Notes: generated by a model from the letters alone, not told the origin. A DNA stretch of 64,000 bases from an uncultured Clostridia bacterium (GCA_947630115.1 CANRGG010000005.1:1-64000); one strand, 5' to 3'; positions 16,383 to 25,392 are shown, counted from the stretch's first letter. A program made the numbers and translations.

Positions 16383-16426
16383 GCGGCAAAGCGGCGGATA
16401 TTTCTCCGCCGCTTTGCCGCGTCTTT
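16383..16426 (+). terminator. Terminator downstream of the SRP RNA
   Basis: Perfect 16-bp stem GCGGCAAAGCGGCGGA / complement (16383-16420), six-base loop, then GTCTTTT. It separates the SRP RNA from the surface-protein gene. Confidence 0.8.
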
Positions 16427-16478
16427 TGGTCCGTTTTCCTGTGTTTTTTCTCGTTTGCCGCCCCTTTTTCGCCCATTT

Positions 16479-16540
16479 TTCGACACCGATCGACAAAATT
16501 TCTGAAAATGCTTGAATTGAGCCCTGAAAAATGGTAAAAT
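16479..16540 (+). promoter_or_regulatory. Promoter of the repeat surface protein with possible Spo0A boxes
   Basis: TTGAAT (16512-16517), 17-base spacer, TAAAAT (16535-16540) preceded by TGG (extended -10). Just upstream lie TTCGACA (16479-16485, exact reverse complement of the Spo0A box) and ATCGACA (16489-16495), spaced one helical turn. A forward TGTCGAA lies at 16551-16557. Control by Spo0A is inferred only from these matches. Confidence 0.5.
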
Positions 16541-16570
16541 ATCCGAAAATTGTCGAAAAGGAGCGGACCT

Positions 16571-19500
16571 TTGCGAAAGATGAGCCTGCGAAGATCGTTT
16601 CCGATCTTCGCCTTTTGTTTATCGGCGATCTTTTTCTTTTTGCCGCGGGGAACTCGGGCCCGTTCCTCAGCGGAGTCCTCTCCTCTTGACCGAGAGACCT
16701 TCGAAACGCTCTGCTCGGAGATTGTTGAGAGCGCCGAAAACGGGGACGATCTGCGCGCCGCGGCAGAAGAAGGCCGCTCCGCCGACGAATTTGCGGCAAG
16801 AAGCGCGGGGAAAGAGGTCTTTCTCGAGCTCGGCGGCCTTCAATGGACGGCAGTCTATCTTTCGATGAGCGAAAAAGAGGACGTTGTTCTCACCCTTTGG
16901 CTTGCGGACAGCGAAGAGCGCGAGCTTTGGTCGCTTTCCGACCCGCGGAGCGACAGGCCCGAGAACGAGATCCCCGGCAATCTGTACGGGCGCAGTTATC
17001 TTCGCGCCGTTTTGTGCGGCTCCCCCTATCTTGCGGACGACCGCGGCTCGGTCTCGGAGGGGGCGGACGTTCAAAACGACACTTGGAAAAAATTTTTGGA
17101 AAATTACGGCAAATTTCTCCTCTCGCCCGAAGAGATCCCCTATCAGAATACGCAGTCGGCGCGCGACCTTCTCGGCGAAACATACGATCTTCCCAACGAA
17201 AGTCTCGGAACGGAGCAGGAGCTTTCCTACGATTACCGCGGCAAAGCGGGCTATTTTGACTGGAAAACGGACAAGCTGTGGCTGCCGAGCCTTTCCGAAG
17301 TGGGAAACGAGCCCGAAACGGGGCTATGGAAAACCTCTTTTTCCCAGCGGGGAACGGACGAGACGAAATCGGTCTGGCTGCGCACGGGCGCTTTTTTCGA
17401 AGATCACGGGGAGATCACCCCGCGCGCCTATTATCTGCACGGGGACGAAAGCACCGCCGATTCGATCGAAGGAAATACTTCGCTTCTCGTCCGGCCTGCG
17501 ATCCATCTGGATCTCAGCAGGATCGCGCCCGAAACGCAGCCGCTGCAGCTCGAAAAGCCGGCGAAAACTTCGGCGGAAAAGATCTATGACGGCAGCCCGC
17601 TCGCTTTAACCGTCGAAAACGCCGACATGCTGAATGTTTCCGAGCCGCCTGCGGGCGCAGAATATGTGCTTTCCGAGGATAAAAAGAAAGGGACCTTTTC
17701 CGCGACGAATGCGGGGAGCTACCGTCTTGAAATTTCTCCGAAAGAGAACGCCGTCTGGACAGACGGGACCCGCGAGCCGGTCGCGCTCCTCCTCACGATC
17801 GGGCGGGTCCGAAAAGTTCTGACCGCGGTGTGGGAACTTCTGCCCGAGACGGACGGCGAACGGGAGCCCTTCCGCTTTGAGACCCAGACGTCCGACTCGG
17901 CGGAGAGCGTCTATAACGGGAGAGATCTTCAGGAGATCCCCCTCTCCTGTTTCAACGTCTCTTTGCTCGACGAAAACGGCGAGCCGCAGCGGGCGGTAAC
18001 GCTTTCGAAGAGCGCCACGGGCGGCGGCAGCCTGCCGGGAAGCCGGCTGGAAGTTCGGCTCTCCCTCCCGGACGAGGGCGGGAACGTTCAATGGGAACTT
18101 GTCGAAAGTTCGGCGCGTTTCACGCTCGAAGTCGTTCCCCGTCCCGTCTCTGTCAAGCTCCGGGCGGGAAGCGGAAGCGTCTATGGGGAGCCTCTGCCCC
18201 TCCCCTCCTCTTTGATGGAGTACGAGGCGGACTCCCTCCGCCTTTTGGAAGGAGACGAAACCGCCCTTCTCTTTTCCGGTCTTTCCGACCGACCTGCGGC
18301 GGGGACCCATTTTGTGAGCTTCGCCCTTCAAAAAGAATATTCCGACCGCTATCTTCTTTTCTCGGAGCGCGGAACGTTCACCGTTTCGCCGAAAACAGGC
18401 GCCGCGGAAGGGCTCTTCGTCCCAAAAAAAGAATACGACGGCAGCGCTCTTGCGACAGTTTCGGAAGGCGCGAGATTTTCGGGCGCGCTGGAAGGCGACG
18501 AGGCGACGCTCTCTGCCGCCGCCCGCTTTGAGGACGGGAACGCGGGCAGAGACAAGCCCGTGCGGATCGCCCTCTCCCTCACCGGCGCGGACGCGAAAAA
18601 CTATCGGCTTGAACAGGAAGAGCTTGTCGTCGTTTCTTCGATCCTCCCCCGCGCCCTTCGCATGGAGATCCAAGACACGCAGGCGATTTACGGCGACCCT
18701 CTTCCGCAGTTCGAGTGCAATCTGATCGGCGGGACGGCGGTTCCCGGTGACGATCTGCGCCTTCGTCTCTTCCTTTCCGGCCCTGCGGAGACCGCGGGCG
18801 AGTACGAAATTTTCGGCGAATGCCTCAACCCGAACTATTCCGTGACCTTCGAGGGCGGCATTTTTACGATTTTGAAAGCAAAAATCGAGATTCCGACCGT
18901 TTCCAATTTGATTTACAATGGGAAAGTTCAAACCGCGGGGCTTGATGAAAACCTATTTATCGTTGATGATAAGGGTGGAAAAAATGTCGGCACGTATACA
19001 GCGAAATTGCAATTAAAAGACCCGACAAATTATGAATTTGCAACGGGCGAAACGGAGATCGAGCTGAGCTATCAAATTTTGCCGTATGAGATAACTGTTC
19101 AAATCGAGGACGCCTCGTCGGTCTATGGCGAAGAGTTTGCAGAACTGAAATACATCGTCCTCGACAAAATCTTCGATGGCGATGAGCTCGAAATCTTCCT
19201 CTCGTTTGACGGCAAAAACGCCGGAGAGTACGAAATTTCGGGCAACTGGACGAATCAAAATTACGCCGTGACTTTTGAAGGCGGAACCTATACCATTTTG
19301 AAAGCGAAAGTCGCCGTCCCGACCGTATCCAACCTGATTTATAACGGCAAAATCCAAACCGCAGGGCTTGATGAAGAACTATTTATCGTTGACGACATGG
19401 GCGGCAAGGATGTTGGCACATATACAGCGAAATTGAGATTAAAAGACCCGACAAATTATGAATTTGCAACGGGCGCGGACGAGATTACCCTCCAATATAA

Positions 19501-21379
19501 AATCCTGCCGTATGAAATAACCGTTCAAATCGAGGACGCCTCGTCGGTCTATGGCGAAACATTTGCAGAATTGAAATATACCGTCCTCGGCGAAATCTTC
19601 GACGGCGATGAGCTTGGAATCACCCTCACGTTTGACGGCGAAAATGCCGGCGAATATGAAATCAAAGGCACTTGGGACAATAAAAATTATGCTGTCACGT
19701 TCGAAAATGGCATCTATACCATTTTGAAATCGAAAGTCGCCGTCCCGACCGGCTCCGACCTGATTTATAACGGAAAAATTCAGACTTCGGGGCTTGATGA
19801 ATCGCTTTTCCTTGTCGACGACAAGGGCGGGAAAAATGTCGGAACATATCAAGCAAAATTAAAACTAAAAGACCCGGAAAATTATGAATTTGCAACGGGC
19901 GCGGACGAGATTACCCTCGAATATCAAATCCTTCCGTATGGAATAACCGTTCAAATCGAAAATGCCTCGTCGGTCTATGGAGAAAAATTTGCAGAACTGA
20001 AATATACCGTCCTAGACGAAATTTTTGATGGCGATGAACTTGAAATTGCCCTCTCGTTTGACGGCGAAAACGCCGGCGAATACGAAATCACGGGCACTTG
20101 GGACAACAAAAATTACGCTGTCACGTTCAAAGGCGGAACCTATACAATTTTGAAGGCACAGGTTTCCGTCCCGACTATTTCGAACCTGATTTATAACGGC
20201 AAAATTCAGACCGCGAGAATTGATGAAAACCTATTTATCGTTAACGACAAGGGCGGGAAAAATGTCGGGACATATACAGCAAAATTGCAATTAAATGACC
20301 CCACAAACTACGAATTTGCAATGGGCGAGACGAAGATTGAGTTGACTTATCAAATTCTGCCATATAAAATAGCCGTCCAAATCGAGGACGCCTCGTCGGT
20401 CTATGGCGAAAATTTTGCAGAACTGAAATATACCGTCCTCGGCGAAATCTTTGACAGTGATGAGCTTGGAATTACCCTTTCCTTTGATGGTAAAAATGCC
20501 GGCAAATATGAAATTCAAGGCAACTGGGACAATAAAAATTATAACGTGACTTTCAAAAATGGAACATACACCATTTTGAAAGCGAAAGTCGCCGTCCCGA
20601 TCGTCTCCGACTTGATTTATAATGGGAAAGTTCAAACCGCGGAGCTGGATGAAAACCTATTTATCGTTAATGATGACGGCGGGAAAAATGTCGGCACTTA
20701 TCAAGCGAAATTGAGCTTAAAAGACCCGACAAATTACGAATTTGCGACAGGCGCGGACGAGATTACCCTCGAATATCAAATCCTGCCGTACGAGATTACC
20801 GTCCAAATCGAGGACGCGTCGTCGGTCTATGGCGAAGCGTATGCAGAGCTAAATTACACTGTCCTTGGCGAAATCTTCGACGGCGATGAACTCGGAATTA
20901 CCCTCTCGTTTGACGGCGAAAATGCAGGCGAATATGAAATCAAGGGCAGCTGGAACAACAAAAATTACGCTGTCACGTTCAAAGGTGGCACCTACACCAT
21001 TTTGAAAGCAAAAAACGAATGGCTCGGCGAATTCCCGAACTTCGAAGAGGGCGAGATCCCCGATCTTGCCGCGCTGCCGAAGGCAAAATTCGGCGAGACG
21101 GAGGTCGCATTCTTCCTAGACCCCGCCTGCACGCAGGAATATTCCGGCGACCTCAATATGGCGCAGTCCGGAACCTATTATCTGCGCGTGCGGATCCTTC
21201 CCTCCGAAAATTTCGAGGGGATCGAAGCCGTCTTTACGTTCGAGATCGGCAAAACGCCCAAGAACGGGTTCCCGCATTTGGAACTTTTATGCGGCGCGGG
21301 CGCGCTTGCGGGCTGTCTTGCGGCAGTCTACGCCCTCAGAAAACGCAGAACAACCGATCGGAACTCGCGCATAAAATGA
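16571..21379 (+). CDS. Large surface protein with DUF6273-like domain and MBG-type repeats
   Basis: Predicted secreted or wall-exposed protein of about 1602 residues. The start is TTG 16571, seven bases after AAGGAG, rather than the upstream TTG of the ORF track. A signal-like segment is followed by a domain (about 50-330) with features of DUF6273 (LGGLQWTAVYLS, a DKLWLPS block, VWLRTGAFF, LLVRPAIHLDLS). Ig/MBG-like domains follow, then five units of about 142 residues, each made of a YNGK...GTYTAKL domain and a VQIEDASSVYG...YAVTF...YTILKAK domain. The end is a hydrophobic helix and a basic tail; no LPXTG is visible. The repeat DNA is more AT-rich than the flanks, suggesting later expansion. 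Probably adhesion or matrix; no enzyme motif seen. Confidence 0.8.
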   Translation: MRKMSLRRSFPIFAFCLSAIFFFLPRGTRARSSAESSPLDRETFETLCSEIVESAENGDDLRAAAEEGRSADEFAARSAGKEVFLELGGLQWTAVYLSMSEKEDVVLTLWLADSEERELWSLSDPRSDRPENEIPGNLYGRSYLRAVLCGSPYLADDRGSVSEGADVQNDTWKKFLENYGKFLLSPEEIPYQNTQSARDLLGETYDLPNESLGTEQELSYDYRGKAGYFDWKTDKLWLPSLSEVGNEPETGLWKTSFSQRGTDETKSVWLRTGAFFEDHGEITPRAYYLHGDESTADSIEGNTSLLVRPAIHLDLSRIAPETQPLQLEKPAKTSAEKIYDGSPLALTVENADMLNVSEPPAGAEYVLSEDKKKGTFSATNAGSYRLEISPKENAVWTDGTREPVALLLTIGRVRKVLTAVWELLPETDGEREPFRFETQTSDSAESVYNGRDLQEIPLSCFNVSLLDENGEPQRAVTLSKSATGGGSLPGSRLEVRLSLPDEGGNVQWELVESSARFTLEVVPRPVSVKLRAGSGSVYGEPLPLPSSLMEYEADSLRLLEGDETALLFSGLSDRPAAGTHFVSFALQKEYSDRYLLFSERGTFTVSPKTGAAEGLFVPKKEYDGSALATVSEGARFSGALEGDEATLSAAARFEDGNAGRDKPVRIALSLTGADAKNYRLEQEELVVVSSILPRALRMEIQDTQAIYGDPLPQFECNLIGGTAVPGDDLRLRLFLSGPAETAGEYEIFGECLNPNYSVTFEGGIFTILKAKIEIPTVSNLIYNGKVQTAGLDENLFIVDDKGGKNVGTYTAKLQLKDPTNYEFATGETEIELSYQILPYEITVQIEDASSVYGEEFAELKYIVLDKIFDGDELEIFLSFDGKNAGEYEISGNWTNQNYAVTFEGGTYTILKAKVAVPTVSNLIYNGKIQTAGLDEELFIVDDMGGKDVGTYTAKLRLKDPTNYEFATGADEITLQYKILPYEITVQIEDASSVYGETFAELKYTVLGEIFDGDELGITLTFDGENAGEYEIKGTWDNKNYAVTFENGIYTILKSKVAVPTGSDLIYNGKIQTSGLDESLFLVDDKGGKNVGTYQAKLKLKDPENYEFATGADEITLEYQILPYGITVQIENASSVYGEKFAELKYTVLDEIFDGDELEIALSFDGENAGEYEITGTWDNKNYAVTFKGGTYTILKAQVSVPTISNLIYNGKIQTARIDENLFIVNDKGGKNVGTYTAKLQLNDPTNYEFAMGETKIELTYQILPYKIAVQIEDASSVYGENFAELKYTVLGEIFDSDELGITLSFDGKNAGKYEIQGNWDNKNYNVTFKNGTYTILKAKVAVPIVSDLIYNGKVQTAELDENLFIVNDDGGKNVGTYQAKLSLKDPTNYEFATGADEITLEYQILPYEITVQIEDASSVYGEAYAELNYTVLGEIFDGDELGITLSFDGENAGEYEIKGSWNNKNYAVTFKGGTYTILKAKNEWLGEFPNFEEGEIPDLAALPKAKFGETEVAFFLDPACTQEYSGDLNMAQSGTYYLRVRILPSENFEGIEAVFTFEIGKTPKNGFPHLELLCGAGALAGCLAAVYALRKRRTTDRNSRIK
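18890..21012 (+). repeat. Coding tandem repeats, period about 426 bp, five units
   Basis: Direct repeats inside the surface-protein gene. The phrase encoding SNLIYNGK (or SDLIYNGK) recurs near 18900, 19328, 19754, 20180 and 20606, a spacing of about 426 bases (142 codons). Units differ by scattered, mostly conservative changes. They offer substrate for recombinational copy-number change. Confidence 0.9.
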
Positions 21380-21423
21380 AATGCGGCGATTTGCCGTGAA
21401 ATTCATACTCAAGAGGTCATTTT

Positions 21424-21777
21424 ATGTGCAACTCCTGTAATTCCTGCAATTCCTGCAACAACGGCTGCGGCTGCGACAACGGAAACAATAACAACAGCAT
21501 CTCCCCTTTGAGCGGGACCTTCACCCTGTTTCCCAACAACGGTTGCGGGTGCAATAACGGCTGTGGCTGCAACAGTAACGGCTGCTGCTGCAACGACGTT
21601 CTTCTGAACACCCTGAGAAATCTTTTCAACACCAATTCCTGCGGTTGCAACCGCGGCTGCGGGTGCGGATGCAACAACTGCGGCTGCAATAACGGCTGCG
21701 GCTGCCGGAACAACTTCAACAGCATTGACGCCTATTACATTCGCCAATACGGATGTGGCTGTTGTTCGAACAACTGA
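21424..21777 (+). CDS. Cys/Asn/Gly-rich small protein
   Basis: Unrecognised protein of 117 residues with 25 cysteines, mostly in GCGC or CNNGCGC repeats, and a very high asparagine content. An ordinary hydrophobic stretch (VLLNTLRNLFN) sits in the middle and a short aromatic patch (DAYYIRQY) near the end. GAGGT precedes the ATG by about seven bases. There is no signal peptide. Such composition occurs in spore-coat or exosporium structural proteins, where disulfides crosslink the layer, and in metal-binding proteins; sporulation context in the window favours the former but is only circumstantial. It is followed by its own terminator. The reverse-strand ORFs of the track here are shadows. Confidence 0.75.
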   Translation: MCNSCNSCNSCNNGCGCDNGNNNNSISPLSGTFTLFPNNGCGCNNGCGCNSNGCCCNDVLLNTLRNLFNTNSCGCNRGCGCGCNNCGCNNGCGCRNNFNSIDAYYIRQYGCGCCSNN

Positions 21778-21833
21778 GCCCGGGCTTTTCGGCCAAAGCA
21801 AGGCGCAAAGCCTTCGGATGCCGGAAGGGTCTG

Positions 21834-21874
21834 AAATTAAGCGGTTTGGCGGTCTGTCAGACCGCTTAATTTTT
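21834..21874 (+). terminator. Terminator of the Cys-rich gene
   Basis: AAATTAAGCGGT / ACCGCTTAATTT stem with a nested GGTCTG-T-CAGACC inverted repeat, followed by a T-run. Confidence 0.75.
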
Positions 21875-21967
21875 ACGGCCGCATTTTTGCGGACGCACGC
21901 AGCCGCCGCCTTTTTTCCGTCGCAGCGGATTTTTGGGGCGGACTTTCTTCAAAGGACAAGCAAATCC

Positions 21968-21996
21968 TTGCCCGATCTGTCTTTTTTTGATAAAAT
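21968..21996 (+). promoter_or_regulatory. GNAT gene promoter
   Basis: TTGCCC (21968-21973), 17-base spacer, TAAAAT (21991-21996); ATG follows about 40 bases later. Confidence 0.5.
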
Positions 21997-22036
21997 ATCC
22001 GTAATTGGCGGCGTTTTTGTGGAGGTTTGAAAAAAA

Positions 22037-22522
22037 ATGGGCGATCTGTCTCTGCAAAAGATGACTCGGGAACTTTGTCATGAATTTTACAAGCATTTCG
22101 AAAATGATCCGGATATTTATATGGATCTAAAGAAGTTTGCGCCCTATCGGTATGACCCTTCGAAGGTAGACGCCTATTTCGACGCCCAGCAAAGGCCGGA
22201 CCGGCTCGTCTTTGCGCTCCTGTCTGACGGACAGCCGATCGGCGAGATCAAATTCAAAAACATCGATCGAATAAAGCGCGAATGCAGTCTGGGGATCCAT
22301 CTGCAAAACGATTCGGTCAAGGGGAAGGGATATGGGACGCTGGGCGAGAAGCTGGCCGTGCAGTATGCCTTCGACCGGCTCGGAATGCGGGCGATCAACG
22401 CCGATGTGGTTCTGAAAAACACCCGAAGCATGCATGTGCTGGAAAAGCTGGGCTTTCGCTGTCTCGGCGGCGACGATACCTTCCGTTATTACAGGCTTGA
22501 AAAGAACGATCAGACCCCATAA
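22037..22522 (+). CDS. GNAT family N-acetyltransferase (RimJ/RimL-like)
   Basis: Predicted acetyl-CoA-dependent N-acetyltransferase of 161 residues. The acetyl-CoA binding motif is seen as GKGYGTLGEKLAVQYAF (Q/RxxGxG/A type), preceded by the beta strand CSLGIHL and followed by NTRSMHVLEKLGFRCLG, the pattern of the RimL/SpeG-like subfamily that modifies protein N-termini, polyamines or small amines. GGAGGT lies 11 bases before the ATG. It is monocistronic between two terminators. Substrate unknown. Confidence 0.88.
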   Translation: MGDLSLQKMTRELCHEFYKHFENDPDIYMDLKKFAPYRYDPSKVDAYFDAQQRPDRLVFALLSDGQPIGEIKFKNIDRIKRECSLGIHLQNDSVKGKGYGTLGEKLAVQYAFDRLGMRAINADVVLKNTRSMHVLEKLGFRCLGGDDTFRYYRLEKNDQTP

Positions 22523-22569
22523 GGCAAGTGTAACGCGCCGCTTAAAAAATTTTCGAAATCGAAAAAAGC

Positions 22570-22598
22570 CGGGAGTTCCAACCTCCCGACTTTTCCGT
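22570..22598. terminator. Terminator between GNAT and degV
   Basis: CGGGAG / CTCCCG stem (22570-22588), then ACTTTTCCGTTTT; it lies between convergent genes. Confidence 0.6.
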
Positions 22599-22630
22599 TT
22601 TCCCCTCTTCATACAATATTTCGCCCGAGA

Positions 22631-23581
22631 TCAGAATTTTTTCGGGACGACCTTCCCCAGCGGCTTTTTCTCCGCAGCGGGCGAAGGCGTCAACACACCC
22701 CGCCGGTCCTTTCCGTAAAAGAACAGCGCGACCGTCCCCGGCCCCACGTGGGAGCCCGTGCAGATGTCATAATACTCCGTGATGATCCGACCGACGCCGA
22801 TCCCGCGGATGAGTTCCGCAAGATATTCCACGTCCTCTTCGCAGTCGCAGTGGCAAATCGCCACCGTCTGGTTTTCATGATCGCTCGCGCGTTCGCGGTA
22901 AGCCTCGGCCAGCGCGGCAAGCGCCTTCTTTCTTCCGCGCTCCTTCCCGAAAAAGACCAGCTTTGCGTTCGCGCCGCCGTCGGCGCGAATGATCGGCTTG
23001 ATGTTGAGCAGCGTCCCCGCGATCGCAAGGGTCGTGGAGATCCGCCCCGTCTTTTTGAGATATTTGAGATCCCCCACCGTCACGTAGCTGTTGATTTTGT
23101 ACGCGTTCTCGCGCACCCATTCCGCGGCGGTCTCCGCGCTCTCGCCCATGTCTCTCAGATCGGCCGCCCGAAGAACGAGCATTCCCTCGCCCATCGAAGC
23201 GTTCGCGCTGTCCAGAACATGGACCTGCCGTCCGGGAAATTCCGCCTCGAGCATTTTCTTCGCTTCCTGCGCCTGCCGGTTCGTCGCACTGATCCCCGAA
23301 GAGATCGTGAACAGAAGGGCGTCGCGCCCCGCCTTCATCGTGGGCAGAAGCGCTTCGTAAAAGGTCTGCGCGTTGATGAGCGAGGTCTGCACCTCCGCCC
23401 CCGCGCGCATATCCTCATAAAACCGCTTCGCCGTCTCGGAAAAATCCTTGCCCTCCTCGACGCAGCAGCGCTCCACCCCATTCACTCGCATGTAATAGGG
23501 AATGATCTTGATCCCGTGCGCCCGCCGAAGGTCCTCCGGGATGTTCGCCCCCGAATCCGCATAGATGTCGAATCCGTTCAT
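22631..23581 (-). CDS. degV: DegV family fatty-acid-binding protein
   Basis: DegV/FakB proteins hold a fatty acid so that the kinase FakA can phosphorylate it for phospholipid synthesis. The protein has 316 residues, slightly longer than usual because of a basic C-terminal extension (KPLGKVVPKKF). Family features: IYADSGANIPEDL at the N-terminus, QTSLINAQTF in the place of the TSQPS motif, FTISSGISATNRQA in the fatty-acid head-group site, LKKTGRIS, and TGSHVGPGTVALFF near the end. No fakA/dhaK-like partner lies nearby. A plausible promoter (TTGTAA-N17-TAAGAT) lies at 23626-23654 on the minus strand. Confidence 0.92.
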   Translation of the reverse strand: MNGFDIYADSGANIPEDLRRAHGIKIIPYYMRVNGVERCCVEEGKDFSETAKRFYEDMRAGAEVQTSLINAQTFYEALLPTMKAGRDALLFTISSGISATNRQAQEAKKMLEAEFPGRQVHVLDSANASMGEGMLVLRAADLRDMGESAETAAEWVRENAYKINSYVTVGDLKYLKKTGRISTTLAIAGTLLNIKPIIRADGGANAKLVFFGKERGRKKALAALAEAYRERASDHENQTVAICHCDCEEDVEYLAELIRGIGVGRIITEYYDICTGSHVGPGTVALFFYGKDRRGVLTPSPAAEKKPLGKVVPKKF

Positions 23582-23625
23582 TTTGTCTTTCCGCTCCTTA
23601 TCATAAATTTGCTTCGTACAATCCT

Positions 23626-23654
23626 ATCTTACATAATTTTCCCGAAAATTACAA
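23626..23654 (-). promoter_or_regulatory. degV promoter
   Basis: Minus strand TTGTAA (23654-23649), 17-base spacer, TAAGAT (23631-23626). Confidence 0.5.
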
Positions 23655-23715
23655 CCTACTTTCTCCCGATCGCCCTCTCTTGTTCTTTTGCGGCGCTCTA
23701 CCGTCCGAAAAATCC

Positions 23716-23746
23716 ACTCTACTCACAGTAGAGTTACAGTTTTTTT
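23716..23746 (+). terminator. Orphan terminator-like hairpin or operator
   Basis: ACTCTACT-CAC-AGTAGAGT followed by TACAG and seven T. No rightward gene lies upstream, so it either ends a small unseen transcript, blocks read-through, or is an operator ahead of the desulfidase promoter. Confidence 0.45.
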
Positions 23747-23795
23747 AAGTATATTGCGGTTTTTTCTCGGGTTTTTCGGAAAAAGCGGAAATCAT

Positions 23796-23824
23796 TTGAC
23801 TTTGAGATCGTTCCGTGCTATACT
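23796..23824 (+). promoter_or_regulatory. Cysteine desulfidase promoter
   Basis: TTGACT (23796-23801), 17-base spacer, TATACT (23819-23824) with TGC in front (extended -10). Confidence 0.75.
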
Positions 23825-23861
23825 TTTCTTAACGGAAAACACAAACGGAAGAAATCTCATC

Positions 23862-25127
23862 ATGACAACGGAATTTGATCGTATCACGGAAATTTTAAGA
23901 GAGGAGCTCGTGCCCGCCATGGGCTGTACCGAGCCGATCGCGGTCGCCTATGCCGCGGCGATTGCAAGCGAGACCTTAAATCGACTGCCCACGCGCGTGG
24001 AGGTCTTTGTCAGCGGCAACATTCTCAAAAATGTGAAGAGCGTCATCGTGCCCAACACGGGCGGGCTGCGGGGGATCGCGGCGGCGGTCGCCTCGGGCAT
24101 TATCGCGGGCGGCTCCGAGGACAAGCTGGAGCTCTTGGCAAAGCTCGACGAGGGCGGCAGAAAGCGCATTCGGGAATTTCTCGAAAAGACCCCCATCGCG
24201 GTCAACAAATCGGTCTCGGACTGCGTGTTCGACATCGGCGTGCGCGTGTTCGACGGCGGCGACAGCGCCTATGTGCGGATCGCTCTGCAGCACACAAACG
24301 TCGTCGAGATCCGCCGGAACGAGGAGATCCTCTTCCAGAAGAACTTTGCGGAGAGCGCGGAGACCCGCAAGAGCGTGCTCGACATTGCGGGCGCTTTGAA
24401 ATATGCCGAAGAGGCGCCGCTCGAGATCCTCGAGCCCCTCGTCGGACGGCAGATCGACTATAACCGGAAGATCGCCGAGGAAGGGCTCAAAGACGATTAT
24501 GGCGCAAGGGTTGGCAAGACGCTCATCGAGGCGTACGGGGACAGCGTACATAACCGCGCCAAGGCGCTTGCCGCGGCGGGCTCGGACGCGCGCATGAACG
24601 GCTGCGGATTGCCCGTCGTCATTGTTTCGGGCAGCGGGAACCAGGGCATGACGACGAGTTTGCCCGTCGTCGTGTATGCGGATCATCTCGGCGCGCCGCG
24701 GGAAAAACTTTTGCGCGCCGTCACCCTCTCCGACCTTGTGACGATCCGCCTGAAAGCGGGGATCGGCAGATTGTCCGCCTATTGCGGCGCGGTGAGCGCC
24801 GGCGTCGGCGCGGGCGCGGGGGTGTGCTATCTGCACGGCGGCAATTATGAGAAGATCGCACACACGATCATGAACGCCCTTGCGATCGCCTCGGGAATCG
24901 TCTGCGACGGCGCGAAGTCGAGCTGCGCGGCGAAGATCGCTTCGGCGGTCGAGGCAGGGCTTTTGGGCTTTGAAATGGAGCAGCGGGGCAACCGGTTCCA
25001 TGGCGGGGACGGGATCCTCGAGAGCGACGTGGAAAAGACGATCGACAACGTGGGCGAGCTTGCGCGGATCGGCATGCGCGGCACGGACGAGGAAATCATC
25101 AGCCTGATGATCAAAAGCCTGAACTGA
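23862..25127 (+). CDS. cyuA: L-cysteine desulfidase family protein (CyuA/UPF0597)
   Basis: Iron-sulfur enzyme related to serine dehydratase alpha/beta folds that breaks L-cysteine into pyruvate, ammonia and sulfide. 421 residues. Cysteines expected to hold the [4Fe-4S] cluster appear in MGCTEPIA, NGCGLPVV, AYCGAVSAGVGAG and GIVCDGAKSSCAAK. The ORF track extends upstream to 23688 but crosses the promoter; ATG 23862 (MTTEFDRIT) is the family start, with only a weak GGAAG ribosome site. No cysteine transporter (cyuP) is adjacent. The products suit the pyruvate and ferredoxin metabolism indicated by PFOR. Confidence 0.92.
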   Translation: MTTEFDRITEILREELVPAMGCTEPIAVAYAAAIASETLNRLPTRVEVFVSGNILKNVKSVIVPNTGGLRGIAAAVASGIIAGGSEDKLELLAKLDEGGRKRIREFLEKTPIAVNKSVSDCVFDIGVRVFDGGDSAYVRIALQHTNVVEIRRNEEILFQKNFAESAETRKSVLDIAGALKYAEEAPLEILEPLVGRQIDYNRKIAEEGLKDDYGARVGKTLIEAYGDSVHNRAKALAAAGSDARMNGCGLPVVIVSGSGNQGMTTSLPVVVYADHLGAPREKLLRAVTLSDLVTIRLKAGIGRLSAYCGAVSAGVGAGAGVCYLHGGNYEKIAHTIMNALAIASGIVCDGAKSSCAAKIASAVEAGLLGFEMEQRGNRFHGGDGILESDVEKTIDNVGELARIGMRGTDEEIISLMIKSLN

Positions 25128-25146
25128 AACCGAGTTGAAAAACGAC

Positions 25147-25178
25147 GCGGCGGAGGAAAAAATCCTCCGCCGCATTTT
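25147..25178 (+). terminator. Desulfidase terminator
   Basis: Perfect 11-bp stem GCGGCGGAGGA / TCCTCCGCCGC followed by ATTTTT. Confidence 0.85.
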
Positions 25179-25309
25179 TCATTTTTCCAAGATCTGCCAA
25201 AACTCAGACGATCTTCCCCGCCAGCAGACTCGTCTCAAAAAATTCGCCGCCGAACCGCCGTTTATGCAATAAAATTCTCGGAAATTCGAGCGTTATACAC
25301 AGTATGAAC

Positions 25310-25338
25310 TTGATTTTTTGTTTTTTATATGGTAAAAT
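25310..25338 (+). promoter_or_regulatory. Histidine kinase promoter
   Basis: TTGATT (25310-25315), 17-base spacer, TAAAAT (25333-25338). The predicted transcript start near 25345 makes the GTG at 25348 of the ORF track an unlikely start. Confidence 0.6.
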
Positions 25339-25392
25339 ATTGGAAAAGTGAAAATCGGGGAAGTTTATCGCCCCGATCAGGATACGGGTGTT

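Noticed and set aside
16124-16537. Short plus-strand ORFs over and after the SRP RNA
   Set aside because: They overlap conserved RNA sequence and a perfect terminator stem.
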